A DNA stretch of 64,000 nucleotides from Xanthostigma xanthostigma (taxonomy: Eukaryota; Arthropoda; Insecta; Raphidioptera; Raphidiidae), in contig OY754464.1 in assembly GCA_963575645.1 (NCBI GenBank), positions 930,001 through 994,000 on the forward strand, written 5' to 3'. The notes beneath the pieces were generated by a model. The model did not search any database, was not told the DNA's origin, and worked only from the letters and a program-made list of their open reading frames with translations. Positions 23,216-34,952 of this stretch are shown piece after piece. How positions within the stretch are numbered: the stretch's first letter is position 1; the number at the start of each line of letters is the position of its first letter. Both the position numbers and the translations under genes were made by a program.

Positions 23216-25203
23216 TATGACTTAAAAAAAAGTCAAATTTTATGGAACTGGACGCGTGTTTCTTTATGGTAATCTCAACCCCCCCCTGAAAAAAATCAGT
23301 TCGGTAACGTAACTAGACTCGGAAGTAGTGGAGGTTCGAAACGGCTTTGCAAGAACTTGCCGGCGCAATCCGTGCGCTATGATACAATTAAAAAGCAAAA
23401 TAAGTTGTTTTAATGATCATTAAAATACTGCCAATAAATACATATTTGTGCATTGTTTATGTGCATTGGCCAACTATATAGCGTGCGTTTCGTGCAGAAA
23501 CTGCTAAGTTAATAGCGATCGCTAAGCTCATTGAGGAAACACACCGTTCAACCGCTTAACCTTCTACTCACAAAGTAAAGCCGCTGTCGTGTACAGGACG
23601 TTCTTCGAAAAGGATAACAGTGGATAATTCATGTATCCTAGTATAGATACAAAATGGTTTATTCCTCCACAAGGGCCGAAAGTGTGATATCTTGTTCGCC
23701 TCAGGCATCATGGCGCGCAGGGCAAGGTTATTCACACCTTCGGCCAGTGTGGTGTATACTATTTTTTTCACACTTCAGTCGTCAGCACGCTTATACATTA
23801 ATTAATTACGTATTAATTACATAAAAACACAGATAAATTCCAAGCAAGCTTTGAATCTATGGGTAAATACTAGAGTACGCTAGTTCGTATGCTTGCCATA
23901 AGTGAAAGTGTCCTCAGTTGAGAGAGGGAACGCTGCAGAAAGCCCAGAAAACTAGATATTTGTTTACTCAAATCAGCATTGTTTTGTATCATTAGTTACC
24001 ATAGAGATAAGGAACTGTTCTTTGTCTGAATTGCAGACTTTCACGGCTCACTCGCGTACTCTAGTCTAATATCTCTATGGTAAATACACAAATGACAGCT
24101 GTTCGCGATTATTAGCAAAAATATAATATGGTTGCTATGGAAACAACATCTATATTCTAAACAACAGTTGATTGGTTGTTTTTGCTTTACGACCGCCCGA
24201 ACGTACGAACTTTCCGCATTTGGACGTGTAATCCCACCAAGGAGTAAATGTTAGACTTTCCCCCTTACAATTGGTGCCAAAAGTGCATACTTTCGGCATC
24301 AATTGTAAGGCAGAAAAAGTGTTTTTATGTAATTAATTAATGTTTTAATAAGAGTACTTACGACCGAGGTATGAAGAAAAATAGTATACAACACACTGGC
24401 CGAAAGATTGATACCAAACGTTCGGCCCATGTGGTGTAATATACTATTAAATAGTTTCTTGTTCAACCTAAGGTTTACTATCGGAAACTGTTAAGGGATA
24501 TTTTTTTGTACTTCAAACTCAACCGGATTTTTTTTTTTCAATTGACAACATATATTTTTTAAATAATTTCGAATTATCAATTTTCTTCTGTATAAATTCA
24601 TAAAAAATTCTCATTAGGTTTCATAAGGAAATATTAGAGAAAAACTTTAACAAAATATACAGTAATAATTATTTTTCATAGCACTCCACACATGTATAAA
24701 TTAATTATTAATAAAAATGATTACTGTGTATTTAATTAATAAATTCATAACGTTTTTCTCGAATATTTTCTTATGTAACCTTAAATTGCATTCCGAAAGT
24801 TCGACCAGCTATCAATGTATAGGTACTTAACGAGCGAATAGACGTTTTTACATCAATATCATATGAATTACTGCGATCTATCACTTTTAGAAGGAAAGCT
24901 AATTATTGCTTAGCTTGTACATAAAGATTAGTGTCTGTACTCAAATTGAGTTCCGATAATTCGATATTTGAATCACGACTAATGATGACTATAATAAACA
25001 TGCCCCAGGCCTGATGTACGATACATTGACCTAGAGCATGGACGGCGCATTCCCTATACGTATTGAATGTACTGAAAATGTCCATATTATTGAGTGAGCG
25101 AAACGAAACGAGGTGGCTGTCAATCTTTGTTTCTTCAGTGATTAGAACTCAAATAGCAGAATATGGCTAAATCGAACATAATATAATCTTTGTCATCATC
25201 AAA
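23216..25203. repeat. Repeat-rich spacer with inverted segments
   Basis: The block at about 23735-23835 (CCAGTGTGGTGTATACTATT, ATTAATTACATAAAAACAC) recurs in reverse at about 24318-24405. Between them a hairpin at 24265-24309 joins CTTACAATTGGTGCC and GGCATCAATTGTAAG. A foldback element is likely, but its ends are not clear. The remaining sequence shows nothing. Confidence 0.45.
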
Positions 25204-25808
25204 TAACAGATGAGGGTATATATTTCTAATACCGGATCTCTATGCCTAATAAGATAATTATATAAATTGATAAATCGCACATGGGTTGCATAGCTAAATC
25301 GCGTACCGATGCTGTTACATTAAATAAATTCTAATTGACTTTTTTGGATCAACTTCGAGCCTAAGATGAGAGAATATGACACAAATGATCTATATTTATG
25401 TACAGAATAAATAGCATATTCCCATTCCTTGTGTCATATTCTCTCATTTAAGGCTCGATTTCTATGGTTTACAAATCGGGGAAGTTGATCCAAAAAAGTT
25501 GATTGGTATTTGTGTAATTTAACAGCATCGGTACGCGATTTTGCTAGGCAGCCCAAGTGTGATTTATCAATGTAATATATATTATCTAACATATAGTCAT
25601 TATCAAATATCAGATATATTGAAAAATTACTCCAGTTCTTAAAAAATACCGACCTCTATAACAAAATCTAAGCATCAGTTAAACCTCGTTACTTTCAGCA
25701 ACCTACTTCATACTTAGAGCTAATGGCCTTGCTGCCGAAGCCTCATAATATAAAAAAAAAAAAAAAAAAAAATATCAGATGAGGGTATATATTTCTAATA
25801 CCGGATCT
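25204..25808. repeat. 38-bp direct repeats enclosing a long inverted repeat
   Basis: AGATGAGGGTATATATTTCT and following bases through CCGGATCT occur at about 25206-25243 and again at about 25772-25809. Between them, 25255-25395 pairs imperfectly with 25418-25580 (GATCAACTT, GAGAGAATATGACAC, GCATCGGTACGCGAT). An A-tract at 25750-25771 precedes the second direct copy. Confidence 0.65.
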
Positions 25809-26220
25809 TAGACTATCTATTTTCTAATTCAATGTATCCAACTGAAAAGCATTCAAATTATTGACTGCTACCTTGAAAGCAATTTTAAAAGCGCGACGAT
25901 CTGATTTCTGCGTTAACGATTTATGAACTTCAAAACCAGTTATCTAAATGCGCAATTTGTTTTGGAATTCTAAGCATACACATTCGCCATACATATATTA
26001 TATATCTATAGGTTTGACAGGTGTTGTCAATATATTTATATTTAATTTCAATTTACCAGGTAATATCTTTTTATCACCGATTATATGATGATTAACCGGT
26101 ATTTTTCTTGTTTGCCCATAATTTTCTTAAAGGATTGTGTTTGGCAATTAAATAGTTTCATTGAAAAAAATGTTGCGTAAAACGTTATTCAGAATTTTGT
26201 AAAACGTTGATATTTTAATA

Positions 26221-26579
26221 CTATAGCGGTCCTGCCCGGTTTCACCCGGGTGCAAAAGAACGAATGAGGAAGGAAGGGACATGAGCACGCACATTCATCT
26301 TAGTTTACCGAGATGAATGTTGTGTCCAAATTTCATGATGATCGGAGTTACCATTCGAAAGTTTTTGTCGGACGGACAAATTTTGAGTTATATTTTTCAT
26401 TGATGCTCCGCTCCTATTGGTCGTAGCGTGATATTATATAGCCTATAGCCTTCCTCGATAAATGGGCTATCCAACAAAAAAAAAGTTTTTTTCAATTCGA
26501 ACCAGTAGTTCCTGAGATTAGCGCGTTCGACCAAACAAACAAACAAACAAACTCTTCAGCTTTATATATTAGTGTAGAT
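26221..26579 (-). mobile_element. Helitron family A, copy 5
   Basis: A full-length family member. The left end reads CTATAGCGGTCCTGCCCGG, with CTAG mutated to CTAT on the plus strand. The right end reads TATATTAGTGTAGA, the complement of the TC start. Confidence 0.75.
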
Positions 26580-26887
26580 TACTTTAAACCAGTCAGAACG
26601 TAAAAACACCGCTGAATTTTTAGCAGTCGAGGTGCTGTAGTAAAGTTTTTGATTGAGCTAATTTCGCTTACAAAAAAAGAACAAAAACTTATGTCTCAAT
26701 TGTTTGTTTTTTTTAATCTCATTTTAGTGAAATAAAATATGCTGAATTTACTTAAATACATAAATTTCAAAAAGAAGAAGAGAAGAAACAAATGACTTGG
26801 GCGTAAGAACAGTGAATATATTGTTTTTGCCATAACATTACCATATTTTCATAAAAAAATATTATTTTCGATGTATTTGTTATTGAG

Positions 26888-26977
26888 CATGTCACAAAAA
26901 AGATCTATCGGTATCTCCGCGAACTGAACAAAGAACCAATGACGATTTACGACGCCGGCCGTCTTTATAACCCTCTT
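26888..26977 (+). other. Coding-like island, possible exon
   Basis: A GC-rich 90-nt stretch, open in one frame (KIYRYLRELNKEPM then TIYDAGRLYNPLGK), lies between a weak acceptor (TTGTTATTGAG) and a donor-like GTAAAGG at 26978. Its composition contrasts with the AT-rich flanks. It does not join in frame with either the 3410 exon or the transporter exon, and I do not recognise the peptide. A SINE lies directly downstream. Confidence 0.25.
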
Positions 26978-27000
26978 GGTAAAGGCATGTTCACACTATA

Positions 27001-27416
27001 ATAATAATAATAATAATGCGTTTATCGCTCGTTTCTCCAATAACATACGCCATTCGCACCATTACTATTTTCCACCTGCCACACTTCTCGTTATTTTCTA
27101 CATTTTTCAACTTCAACTAGTTAAAAGCAATGGGCGAATGAAAGAATTTTAGGACATTAGGTAGGCAAGTTTTGAGCATAGGAGTTTGACAGGTAATTGG
27201 CCATGGCCTTGAATAAGGAATCTCATTGATATTTATCTGGAATTACTGAGGGAAACCATGGAAAACCTCAACAAGATGGCCGGTACAGGAATTACCGTTT
27301 CTCTGCGAGAGGCAGTAGAAAAAAGTCTCAGCCACATCTGCCCCCGCCCGGGATTCGAACCCGATACCTCCCGAATGCGAGTCTAGTGCTCTCACCACTA
27401 CGCCACCCCGCTCGGT
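27001..27416 (-). mobile_element. tRNA-derived SINE with 14-bp target duplication
   Basis: The 14-mer ATGTTCACACTATA is repeated exactly at 26987-27000 and 27417-27430. On the minus strand the element begins with a tRNA-like head at about 27343-27414 (box A GTGGCGTAGTGGTGAG, box B GGTTCGAATCC), continues through a conserved body, and ends in an ATT/ATA simple repeat tail. These are the hallmarks of LINE-mobilised SINE insertion. The perfect duplication suggests a young copy. Confidence 0.9.
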
Positions 27417-27430
27417 ATGTTCACACTATA

Positions 27431-28838
27431 TATGCTATTGCTGGGTTTATCAAAATATCTGATATGACTGATCTCAGATTGTGAATATATGTCTCTATAT
27501 GTAAAGCATCATAGAGTTTTAAACCGACCTTACTCGAAAAAGAATTGATTGTGTATAAATGTTTTTAACAACGTTTTTTGTACAGATCAAAATTTAGCTC
27601 GCAAAGCGATCTTTTTTATGTAAAACAATCGTTTGTTTTCGTGTGAATACACCAATCGAATGTTCTTGATAACAGAGAGTTTAAATACGACATTAGACTG
27701 CTCCTAATGTATGAAAACTGGAATTATATGGATCACATTCTAAGGTCATTGTCAAATCAAATTTTTTGACAATCCTTACTGCAACCCAGCATTAGTCATA
27801 TGAAGCGGTCGTTTATGCTTGTGACCACAATAAGATAACATATTTTGACATACTATTTATGTACATTGCACAAACAGATTTTATTGGTTCACAGTAATAT
27901 GCGGAAGATATCATATTTTAACCAAGTTTTTTGCCGCTACTATAAAACAAACTTATTTGTTTATTTATTCTATTATTACCAAGTTAGGTACCTTGATATT
28001 TTTCGTCGTTACGGAAATTATGATATACTAAAATAAAACATCGAAGTTAATGCATTTTTACGACTTAACTTAAAAATTAACAGGTGAAATTGATTGCGGA
28101 AAAATACTACCAACAGAATAGAGGTAGAAACCATTGACTTACACTAGTGAACATGAAGTCATCAAATTTCGTTGAAATTGTTTTTCGGAACACTGAGTGT
28201 GGGGATAGAGTACGGTAGAGAACATGCAAATCTCACTCTGGTCCTTTAATTATTTTATTTCATTAAATTAATTATTTGGATGCAAATTCAAAATTAGTTT
28301 TTTCAATCTGTTTATTTCAACCGCCTCGTTTGAAAACGACTGAACCGATTTTGATGAAACTTTATATAGTTGCTATCCAGTACCCCAACTTAAAAAGTAG
28401 TATTCGGTTACTATTTGGTTAATAAAAGTTTGCTGTTAAAATCTACATTAACGCGAGTGGAGCCGCGGATAAAAATGAGCAACAAATATAAAGACTGATT
28501 TGATTTGAAGTAAAAGTTGAGGATAAACAAAATTTAGGAGAAAAATGCAGAAAAAAACGATTTAAATGCTTACATTTTAAAACGCGATAAACATTTTAAA
28601 ATATGTAAAATATTTTTTGAAGCAGCATGTTTAAAATATTTATACTTCGTACCTAGTCCAAAATTTATTGTTATTACTTTTCGAACAGATAAATAAGCTC
28701 AAATGTGAACATTTAAAAATACATACTAGATAGGTACCTATTTACTGCCTAAAATAATCATTTTTAAATAAATATATATGTGTATTTATTTGCAAAGAAG
28801 GTAATATTTATGCACATTATTATAATTTTTATATCTTA
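27431..28838. other. Spacer with a diverged Helitron/RTE-like fragment
   Basis: AT-rich. At 28310-28470 the text CGACTGAACCGATTTTGATG followed by GAGTGGAGCCGCGG resembles widespread insect Helitron/RTE remnants. The 63-codon ORF at 27845 is AT-driven and unsupported. Confidence 0.4.
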
Positions 28839-29100
28839 CTAGTGATCCGGTCCGGCTTCGCCCGAGTTTGTAGATTGAACCGTTTTTTCGTTGACTTACG
28901 TTACACAATATTGATCTCCACGAAAAGTGATTTTATTTTAACCCAATAATATTCTAAATACTGGTGAAAAAAATTTTGAAATAGGATGAGTATATACACA
29001 AACTCACTTATATCTCCGAAACTAAAAGTGATACAGGGTTGCGGATGGTCGGAATCGATTCAGCTTGACTTTTTCTATAATACCGATTAATATATAAAAC
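28839..29100 (-). mobile_element. Helitron 3' end, another family
   Basis: CTAG at 28839-28842, preceded by A, followed by TGATCCGGTCCGGCTTCGCC. On the minus strand this is a GGGCGAAGCCGG hairpin ending in CTAG|T. The 5' end could not be placed; the right coordinate is approximate. Confidence 0.5.
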
Positions 29101-29677
29101 AGGCCAAAAATCGTTTAGTGCCTTAAAAAATTGCATTTTTGCAAAACGCATGAAAACATGAAACGATTTACGATATTTGGAAAGATATATAAATATTCCC
29201 GATATGCTTAATATTGACGTGTCTTATAGAGGAAAGTACGCTGAATCGATTGGGCCTAAGCGCAAATTCGTATCTCGATTAGTTTAGACTCTATACGCCG
29301 GTTTAAAATGTATAAAAATTTAAACATTTTAAAATGGCTATATCTCCAAAACTAAAAGAGATACACGGCTGCGGAATCGATTCAGAATTATTTTTTCTAT
29401 AAGTATTAAATAAAACAGCGAATTTATTTTTAAAAAATTTTTCAGTTTTGTAAGAAGACAAAAATCCAGGAGAATGCAATTAAAGATCACCGCACGCGGA
29501 TGTTCACAAAGTATCCAACATTGTACTACACTATATAATTATTATCTTTATATGCAATAAAAACTTCCGAAATACATCGGAAAGCTTTTAGTACAAACAT
29601 AATTACAACAGTCATAAAACTAGCAAAAAATGATTCAGAGGCCTCTTGATTAAAACTATAATAGTCGAGAGTCATAG

Positions 29678-29905
29678 ACTCCCGACGCACTACGGAACTC
29701 ATCTAAGAAGACGCTACAGGATGATTTATATAAAGAGTGGAACAAACTTCTACTAGAAATAGAGGAACTTAAAATAACATCAGAATATGTTCATAAGGAC
29801 ACTATAGCCGCTACCCGTTCTAAAACCCAATATGACAGACGCCCCAAAATGGAAGATTACCTCTTTCTTCCATTATGTGAAATGCATATTTTAAGATGTA
29901 AATAA
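29678..29905 (+). other. Coding-like open frame of 75 codons without ATG
   Basis: The frame after TAG at 29675-29677 stays open to TAA at 29903 and reads as a charged, helical peptide (KKTLQDDLYKEWNKLLLEIE near its start; YDRRPKMEDYLFLPL further on). Amino-acid composition is ordinary rather than AT-driven. No initiator codon near the start and no convincing acceptor are seen, so it may be a last exon or the 3' part of a retrocopy. Family not recognised. Confidence 0.3.
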
Positions 29906-29949
29906 AAATTTGAAAATTAAATATTACAAAAAAACACTTCTAAAGACTA

Positions 29950-30500
29950 GCCTTATTGCAGTGTACTAAAATGAAATGAATATTGTTTTATTAATTTAGG
30001 TTCATAATATTATAAAAAGGGTGGGTTATAAGTTATACGATAGTTCATTAGGTACAGCCCACGCTTTTATAATTATGAATATAAATTATTAAAAAATATT
30101 CATTCCTTTTTAGTACACTGCAATAGGACTTGCCTTTAAAAAATATTATTATTATATTTAATTTTTAAATAATTATAAAAGCGAGGGTTGTAATCTCTAC
30201 GATAGTTTTATTAGATACGGCCCACGCTTTTATAATTCCAAACCTAAATTATTAAAAATTACTTTTTTCTTTCTAGTACACTGTAATAAAAGTTTGTCTT
30301 TAAAAAGTTTTTTTTCCAAAATTATGAAAGCGTGGGGCGTGTCTAATAAACTGTCACACGCTTTTATAATAATTATGAACCTAAATTACAAAAAAATAAT
30401 CCTTTCTAGTACACTGCAATAAAAACTTGCCTATAAATGTTTTTCTAATATTTTATTTTCAAGTTTATAAAAGCGTGGGGCGTGTTTAATGAACTGGCAC
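29950..30500. repeat. Tandem array whose unit is a hairpin (four units)
   Basis: Each unit of about 115-150 bp contains TATAAAAGCGTGGG-like and CCCACGCTTTTATAAT-like halves separated by about 30 nt (for example GGTTATAAGTTATACGATAG). Units are separated by TTTCTAGTACACTGCAATAA-like linkers. In the first unit the linker also occurs in reverse on the left (TTATTGCAGTGTACTAAAAT), making that unit a longer palindrome. The last unit is cut off near 30500. The AAAGCGTGGG motif recurs in the hairpin at 16401 and singly at 4986. Confidence 0.75.
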
Positions 30501-31256
30501 AGTGCCAAAAACGTCTGTCATCTGTCTGTTGGGGACCTATGTGTTCCTATGCCGCGATTGCGATGAAACTTTGTTGCGCGTGCCCTCAAAAGCTGCTGGC
30601 AAAAAAAGCGTATACACATTGTGTTTGAAAGTGTTACTGCCCTAATGTTGTCGTTGCTAAGCGGGGCATAGTTCCGTGAGGCAAGACTGCAATACGATAG
30701 AGCCGAAGGCTCCACTATACTGTTGTCGCTGATGTGCTTCATTTCAGTCGCGGGTAGCTATAGAATAAGTATGCTACTTGTTCTGTTTTCTAAAAGAATA
30801 GTTGATATTTCCTGCATAGTTATGTCTTTTTCTTGTGAAATTAAGTATAATATGCCATTGTTTCCACATGTGTGTAAATAATATTGAAGGAATCGATAGC
30901 AGTTGAACTTTAACTCAACTAGAAATACAAGCATTGTAATAATAATAATGTATATAATAGTGTAATGTGAAGCAATTGTTTGCAAATGTACATTTATAAA
31001 ACACTTAACACAATGCCGGCATCCATCTTGAACTTTTCCATACCGGCTTTTGTATTGCGTTTCCATTCCTATTCTTTTTCTGTTAAAACACAAACAGGTG
31101 CAGTTTTTATTTTTTTGAAATATTAATATTTTTCTTAAAAGGTACAAAGAGATCATTCACAGATGACTATTTAAGTCATGTGACAAAATCGTGATTGACT
31201 CACCGCTTGAGAACCAATAGCAAGCAGTGACGTCACGATGCAGCAGCGTAACATGC
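30501..31256. other. Unassigned stretch with a 132-codon minus-strand frame
   Basis: An ATG-initiated frame at 30758-31156 (minus) encodes 132 residues with one hydrophobic segment (IIYIIIITMLVFLV). It has no recognisable domain and codon use follows AT content. A neighbouring frame at 30518-30742 is likewise unsupported. I would not call either a gene without transcript evidence. Confidence 0.25.
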
Positions 31257-31567
31257 ATATATTTAATAACTTCTATATTGCTAGTGGCCGTAAGTGAAAG
31301 CGTGGCCCATGAAGTGAGACAGCGAATGACTGTTTTCCATCTCTTTCTTCTTACTTGACCCGTTGTGCGCAAGTGTCGCGGCTGTAGTGGGGCAATTAGT
31401 AAGTGGAACTGAAGCAAGCCACCTCTCTTTCACAGCTTAGTTCCATGTGCAAACTGACGCGCATCCATTTACGGACAGAGTATAATAAGTGAGACAGGCG
31501 TATAACACCGTAGTGTTTAAGTCTTTCTCCCGATCTTTGCTAGCAATATAGAGGCTATTAAATATAT
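31257..31567. mobile_element. Short TIR element (311 bp)
   Basis: 28-nt inverted repeats at 31257-31284 and 31540-31567 (ATATATTTAATA, then TCTATATTGCTAG) differ at about two positions. No coding sequence. The target duplication is ambiguous in the TA-rich flanks. Confidence 0.65.
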
Positions 31568-32465
31568 GGTAGCATGCAAAGCTATACCGTCAAAACTCAG
31601 CGAGCTTGAAATTTAACACCGTATACGATAAGCCCAAGTTAATGGGTACCATTACCCCATTTATGGAGTCGAAATGGAAAAATATTTTAGAAAAATCGTA
31701 ACTTCCAAATAATTTATTTTATTACATCTACAGATTTCAATTGAAATTTTAAAAATACGACTTTTCTCAACGTTATCTCAAACATGTTATTATACAAGCT
31801 ATTTTAATTTTTTTTGTCTTGTAGGTGATGTCGCAAATACAAACATTTTATACTAGAGAAAATATTTGAAATGCACGATTCTTCGCAAACGTAGATAATA
31901 ATAAAATCAGTTTGAATATATTTTTATATACGACTGAAAGCATAAAATATTTTACTGCCACTCCTCAACGACTAGCTTATCTCATTACGCACGAAAAAAT
32001 AAAACTATATCTCAACTATATTGTCCAATTACGTGAATAAGTAAAAATATGACTACTTTCTTACTTGAACTACCTCTTGCACTAAAGAGTAAATCCACAA
32101 TCTACGTATTTTTTTGCAGTTTGTCACGTTTTGACGTTAAATAGAGTAGGTATGCTCCAGACTCCAGAGAATGGACACGAAACCGTCACCGTCTTGCGCA
32201 GTAACTAAAACGAAACTGCTTGTATCGGTTTTTGAGCCACTACGCAAGACTGTGAGCTACCGCGCAAGACTGTGACGGTTTCTTGTGTTACAAAATACCG
32301 TCAGATTTGAATCGCTAATAACTACGAGACTAGCACTGGCAGCCGCCAAGTTGGGCAGGAAATCCTTATTAATTTATAAAATTTGGAACTTTGTAACATG
32401 TTTTGAGGAAATAAATAAAATAAATAAAAAAAAAAAATAATGCGTTAACAACTGTTGAGCCCGTT
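31568..32465. other. Spacer, no feature recognised
   Basis: AT-rich. A short inverted pair near 32190-32285 (CCGTCACCGTCTTGCGCAGT and GCAAGACTGTGACGGTTTC) is the only structure noted. Confidence 0.4.
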
Positions 32466-33073
32466 CACAAGAAATGGGCGCGTAACGAAAAATGAAACGC
32501 CTATACTACCCAATTCTTGTCAACGTGGTGCCCGATCGCGTGTTAAAAAATGGGCGCGTAACGAAAAATGAAACGCCTGCACTACCCATGTCTTGTGAAC
32601 GTGGTGCCCGATCGCGTGTTAAGAAATGGGCGCGTAACGAAAAATGAAACGCCTGCACTACCCATTTCTTGCGAACGTGGTGCCCGATCGCGTGTTAAGA
32701 AATGGGCGCGTAACGAAAAATGAAACGCCTGCACTACCCATTTCTTGTGAACGTGATGCCCGATCGCGTGTTAAGAAATGGGCGCGTAACGAAAAATGAA
32801 ACGCCTGCACTACCCATTTCTTGTGAACGTGGTGCCCGATCGCGTGTTAAAAAATGGGCGCGTAACGAAAAATGAAACGCCTGCACTACCCATTTCTTGT
32901 GAACGTGATGCACGATCGCATGTTAAGAAATGGGAGCGTAACGAAAAAGGAAACGCCTATACTACCCAATTCTTGTGAACGTGATGCACGATCGCGTGCT
33001 AAGAAATGGGCGCGTAACGAAAAAGGAAACGCCTATACTACCCATTTCTTGTGAACGTGATGCACGACCGCAT
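32466..33073. repeat. Minisatellite, eight units of 76 bp
   Basis: GGGCGCGTAACGAAAAA recurs with a strict 76-bp period from 32476 to 33008. The third to sixth units are nearly identical; the first and the last two are more diverged. Every unit carries AAGAAATGGG and its complement CCCATTTCTT about 30 nt apart, so each can form a hairpin. Short ORFs over the array are the repeat translated in different frames. Direct units without spacers exclude CRISPR. Confidence 0.9.
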
Positions 33074-33629
33074 AAGCGTAAGGAAAAATGAATAAGAAGT
33101 TTGATTTCAAAGAAGTGAGGAGCACTGGACGACTCCAATTTTGAGTTGTCATCGCACAGTCTGTATAATACTCGAGTATTTATTACACATTGTATATTAT
33201 GAACGATCGCGTATATGCCAAGAAAACCATCAAATTTGACAGTTTGTTGCACACTTAATGTAAATCACTTCCGGATATTCAAATGTAGGATGTTGATGGT
33301 TACGCATCTAAAAAAAAAATACTGATATTAAGAAAAAACATTTTTTTCAGATCGTTTACTTCGTACATAGCAATATTTGTAAAATTTTATATTTAAAAAT
33401 TCATAAAATATCCAACAAAATACACACCAACTGAAAATTTATGTACTGAAATAACAAACGGATAACGATTATTTCTGTACGCGAAAACAAACAAACATTT
33501 ACATAAAACTTCAAATTTTATTAATTTCATTTTTTACTATACGAAGCAAGCGTCACGTGCTGTCATCTAACGAAATACTAGTAACTAATTTTCGCCCTGT
33601 TATCTAGAGGTCGCCTTCAGCTAAAACCA
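33074..33629. other. Spacer, no feature recognised
   Basis: AT-rich sequence following the minisatellite. Nothing supported. Confidence 0.35.
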
Positions 33630-34030
33630 TGTTTAATCCAACGCACACAAACGTAACATCATCCCATAAAAGTGTCGTGCCAATTGCACGATTTTACTCC
33701 CAACCAAATTTTTTATGGTATATAAAATTAACAGCAGTTTTCCTTATTGTATTTTTTTTATACATCATGGCCAACTAAAGTTTTTGACTTATATCACCAT
33801 AGAAACATGTCGCGATTTCCATAAAAAGTGAGTTTAATAGTTCTCTATTACCCATTAGCGGCGCTAGTAGGCTTCGTGCATAGTGTTTTACGAGAACATG
33901 GCCAGCGCACTCCTTACGCTATGATATACAATATACTACATTCTCGTAATAATAACACCGTTTATCTTCACTCAAAACTGTAAATGTAATCTCCATTCTG
34001 TTGTTTATTGTCAGTGAACAGCATTTAATG
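33630..34030 (+). repeat. Interspersed repeat shared with 38340-38560
   Basis: The block from CATCATGGCCAACTAAAG through GAAACATGTCGCGATTTCC to GCGGCGCTAGTAGGCTTCG (about 33765-33880) recurs at about 38398-38515 with few changes. Borders and class are unclear. Confidence 0.6.
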
Positions 34031-34536
34031 GTGTCAGTTTACCAATACGTGTGTATTTTGTACTGGAACAACAGGAAAACATGAAACATACGAATACAGA
34101 GTGATTTACAAACATTGTTACACCATATATTTTTTATTACTCATGCAGGAAAAGTGGTATCTTTACGCATGCTGTTACGGTTGAAGAGTAGCTATTTTCA
34201 TTTGCGTGCGGAAACTTTATTTGTCGCACTGAAATTATTGTTTGCCGCATGGAAATTCAGAGAAAAAAACAAAATAATAATGGTGTTAATGTCAACGAAA
34301 CAAACTGTCATTTGAAGCAGATTTGAGGTTAAAATTTTCGATTATGGACTTTTATTCTTGACAATTTTAACAATTTTAACTGAATTTTCAACTGTGTAAT
34401 GATTTAATTTTAATTTTTATTACTTCTAATTTTTTTTAATTCGTAATAAAATTTTAATTTAATTTAATTCGTAATAAAAAATAGTATGTGCAACTCGTGC
34501 GGCATTGTCGCACTAGTTGCACAATATTACTATAAT
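34031..34536. other. Spacer, no feature recognised
   Basis: AT-rich, with a 66-codon frame at 34115 that has no supporting feature. Confidence 0.35.
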
Positions 34537-34912
34537 ATATGAATCATTGTCTATCTACTCAATGTGCGGTGAGCGAAGGCAACAAAACTTATCGAAAATA
34601 TATATGTGTCTCTTTCTTTGATGTAATTCCCTGATTTCTCCGATGATAGGATTGGTTGATGTACTTGCATTCAATCTGAATAAAATATCTCTGTTTCAAA
34701 AACTTTTTTTTCTATGACGTTAACATGGGCGTACCCAGCTTTTGGCACAGGAGGGGCAAATTAGATATTTCTTAAGCCGGGTCCCCCGTGCTCGTTTTGC
34801 CCTCCTGGATACGCCATTACTTACGGCTTAAAAAAAGACAGAAGTATATGTTTGCATCCTAATGGTTCGATTCCGATTTTATTCCTATGCTCAGTATAGA
34901 ATAAAAGTATAT
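34537..34912 (+). mobile_element. Interspersed repeat with a GGGCGTACC core, copy 2
   Basis: Matches 54281-54632 in the same orientation and 19018-19400 in reverse, including CTCCGATGATAGGATTGGTT and GGGTCCCCCGTGCTCG. Confidence 0.65.
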
Positions 34913-34952
34913 GGATTACACACACGAAATGTTTGCAACCACTGTTGGAACA

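Noticed and set aside
23568-23771. 67-codon minus-strand ORF with plausible composition
   Set aside because: It falls in an inverted-repeat block and shows no domain; it may be transposon text.
26051-26066. Second ratchet point (TTACCAG|GTAATA)
   Set aside because: The preceding pyrimidine tract is interrupted by A-runs and the donor is weak; far less convincing than 37305.
30758-31156. 132-codon minus-strand ORF with one hydrophobic segment
   Set aside because: AT-driven composition, no domain, no promoter or polyadenylation evidence; listed only as an unassigned stretch.
32466-33073. CRISPR-like regular repeats
   Set aside because: The units are contiguous direct repeats with no unique spacers, in an insect genome.
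32796-33252. 60-96-codon ORFs in the minisatellite
   Set aside because: Their sequence is the repeat unit translated; no independent coding evidence.
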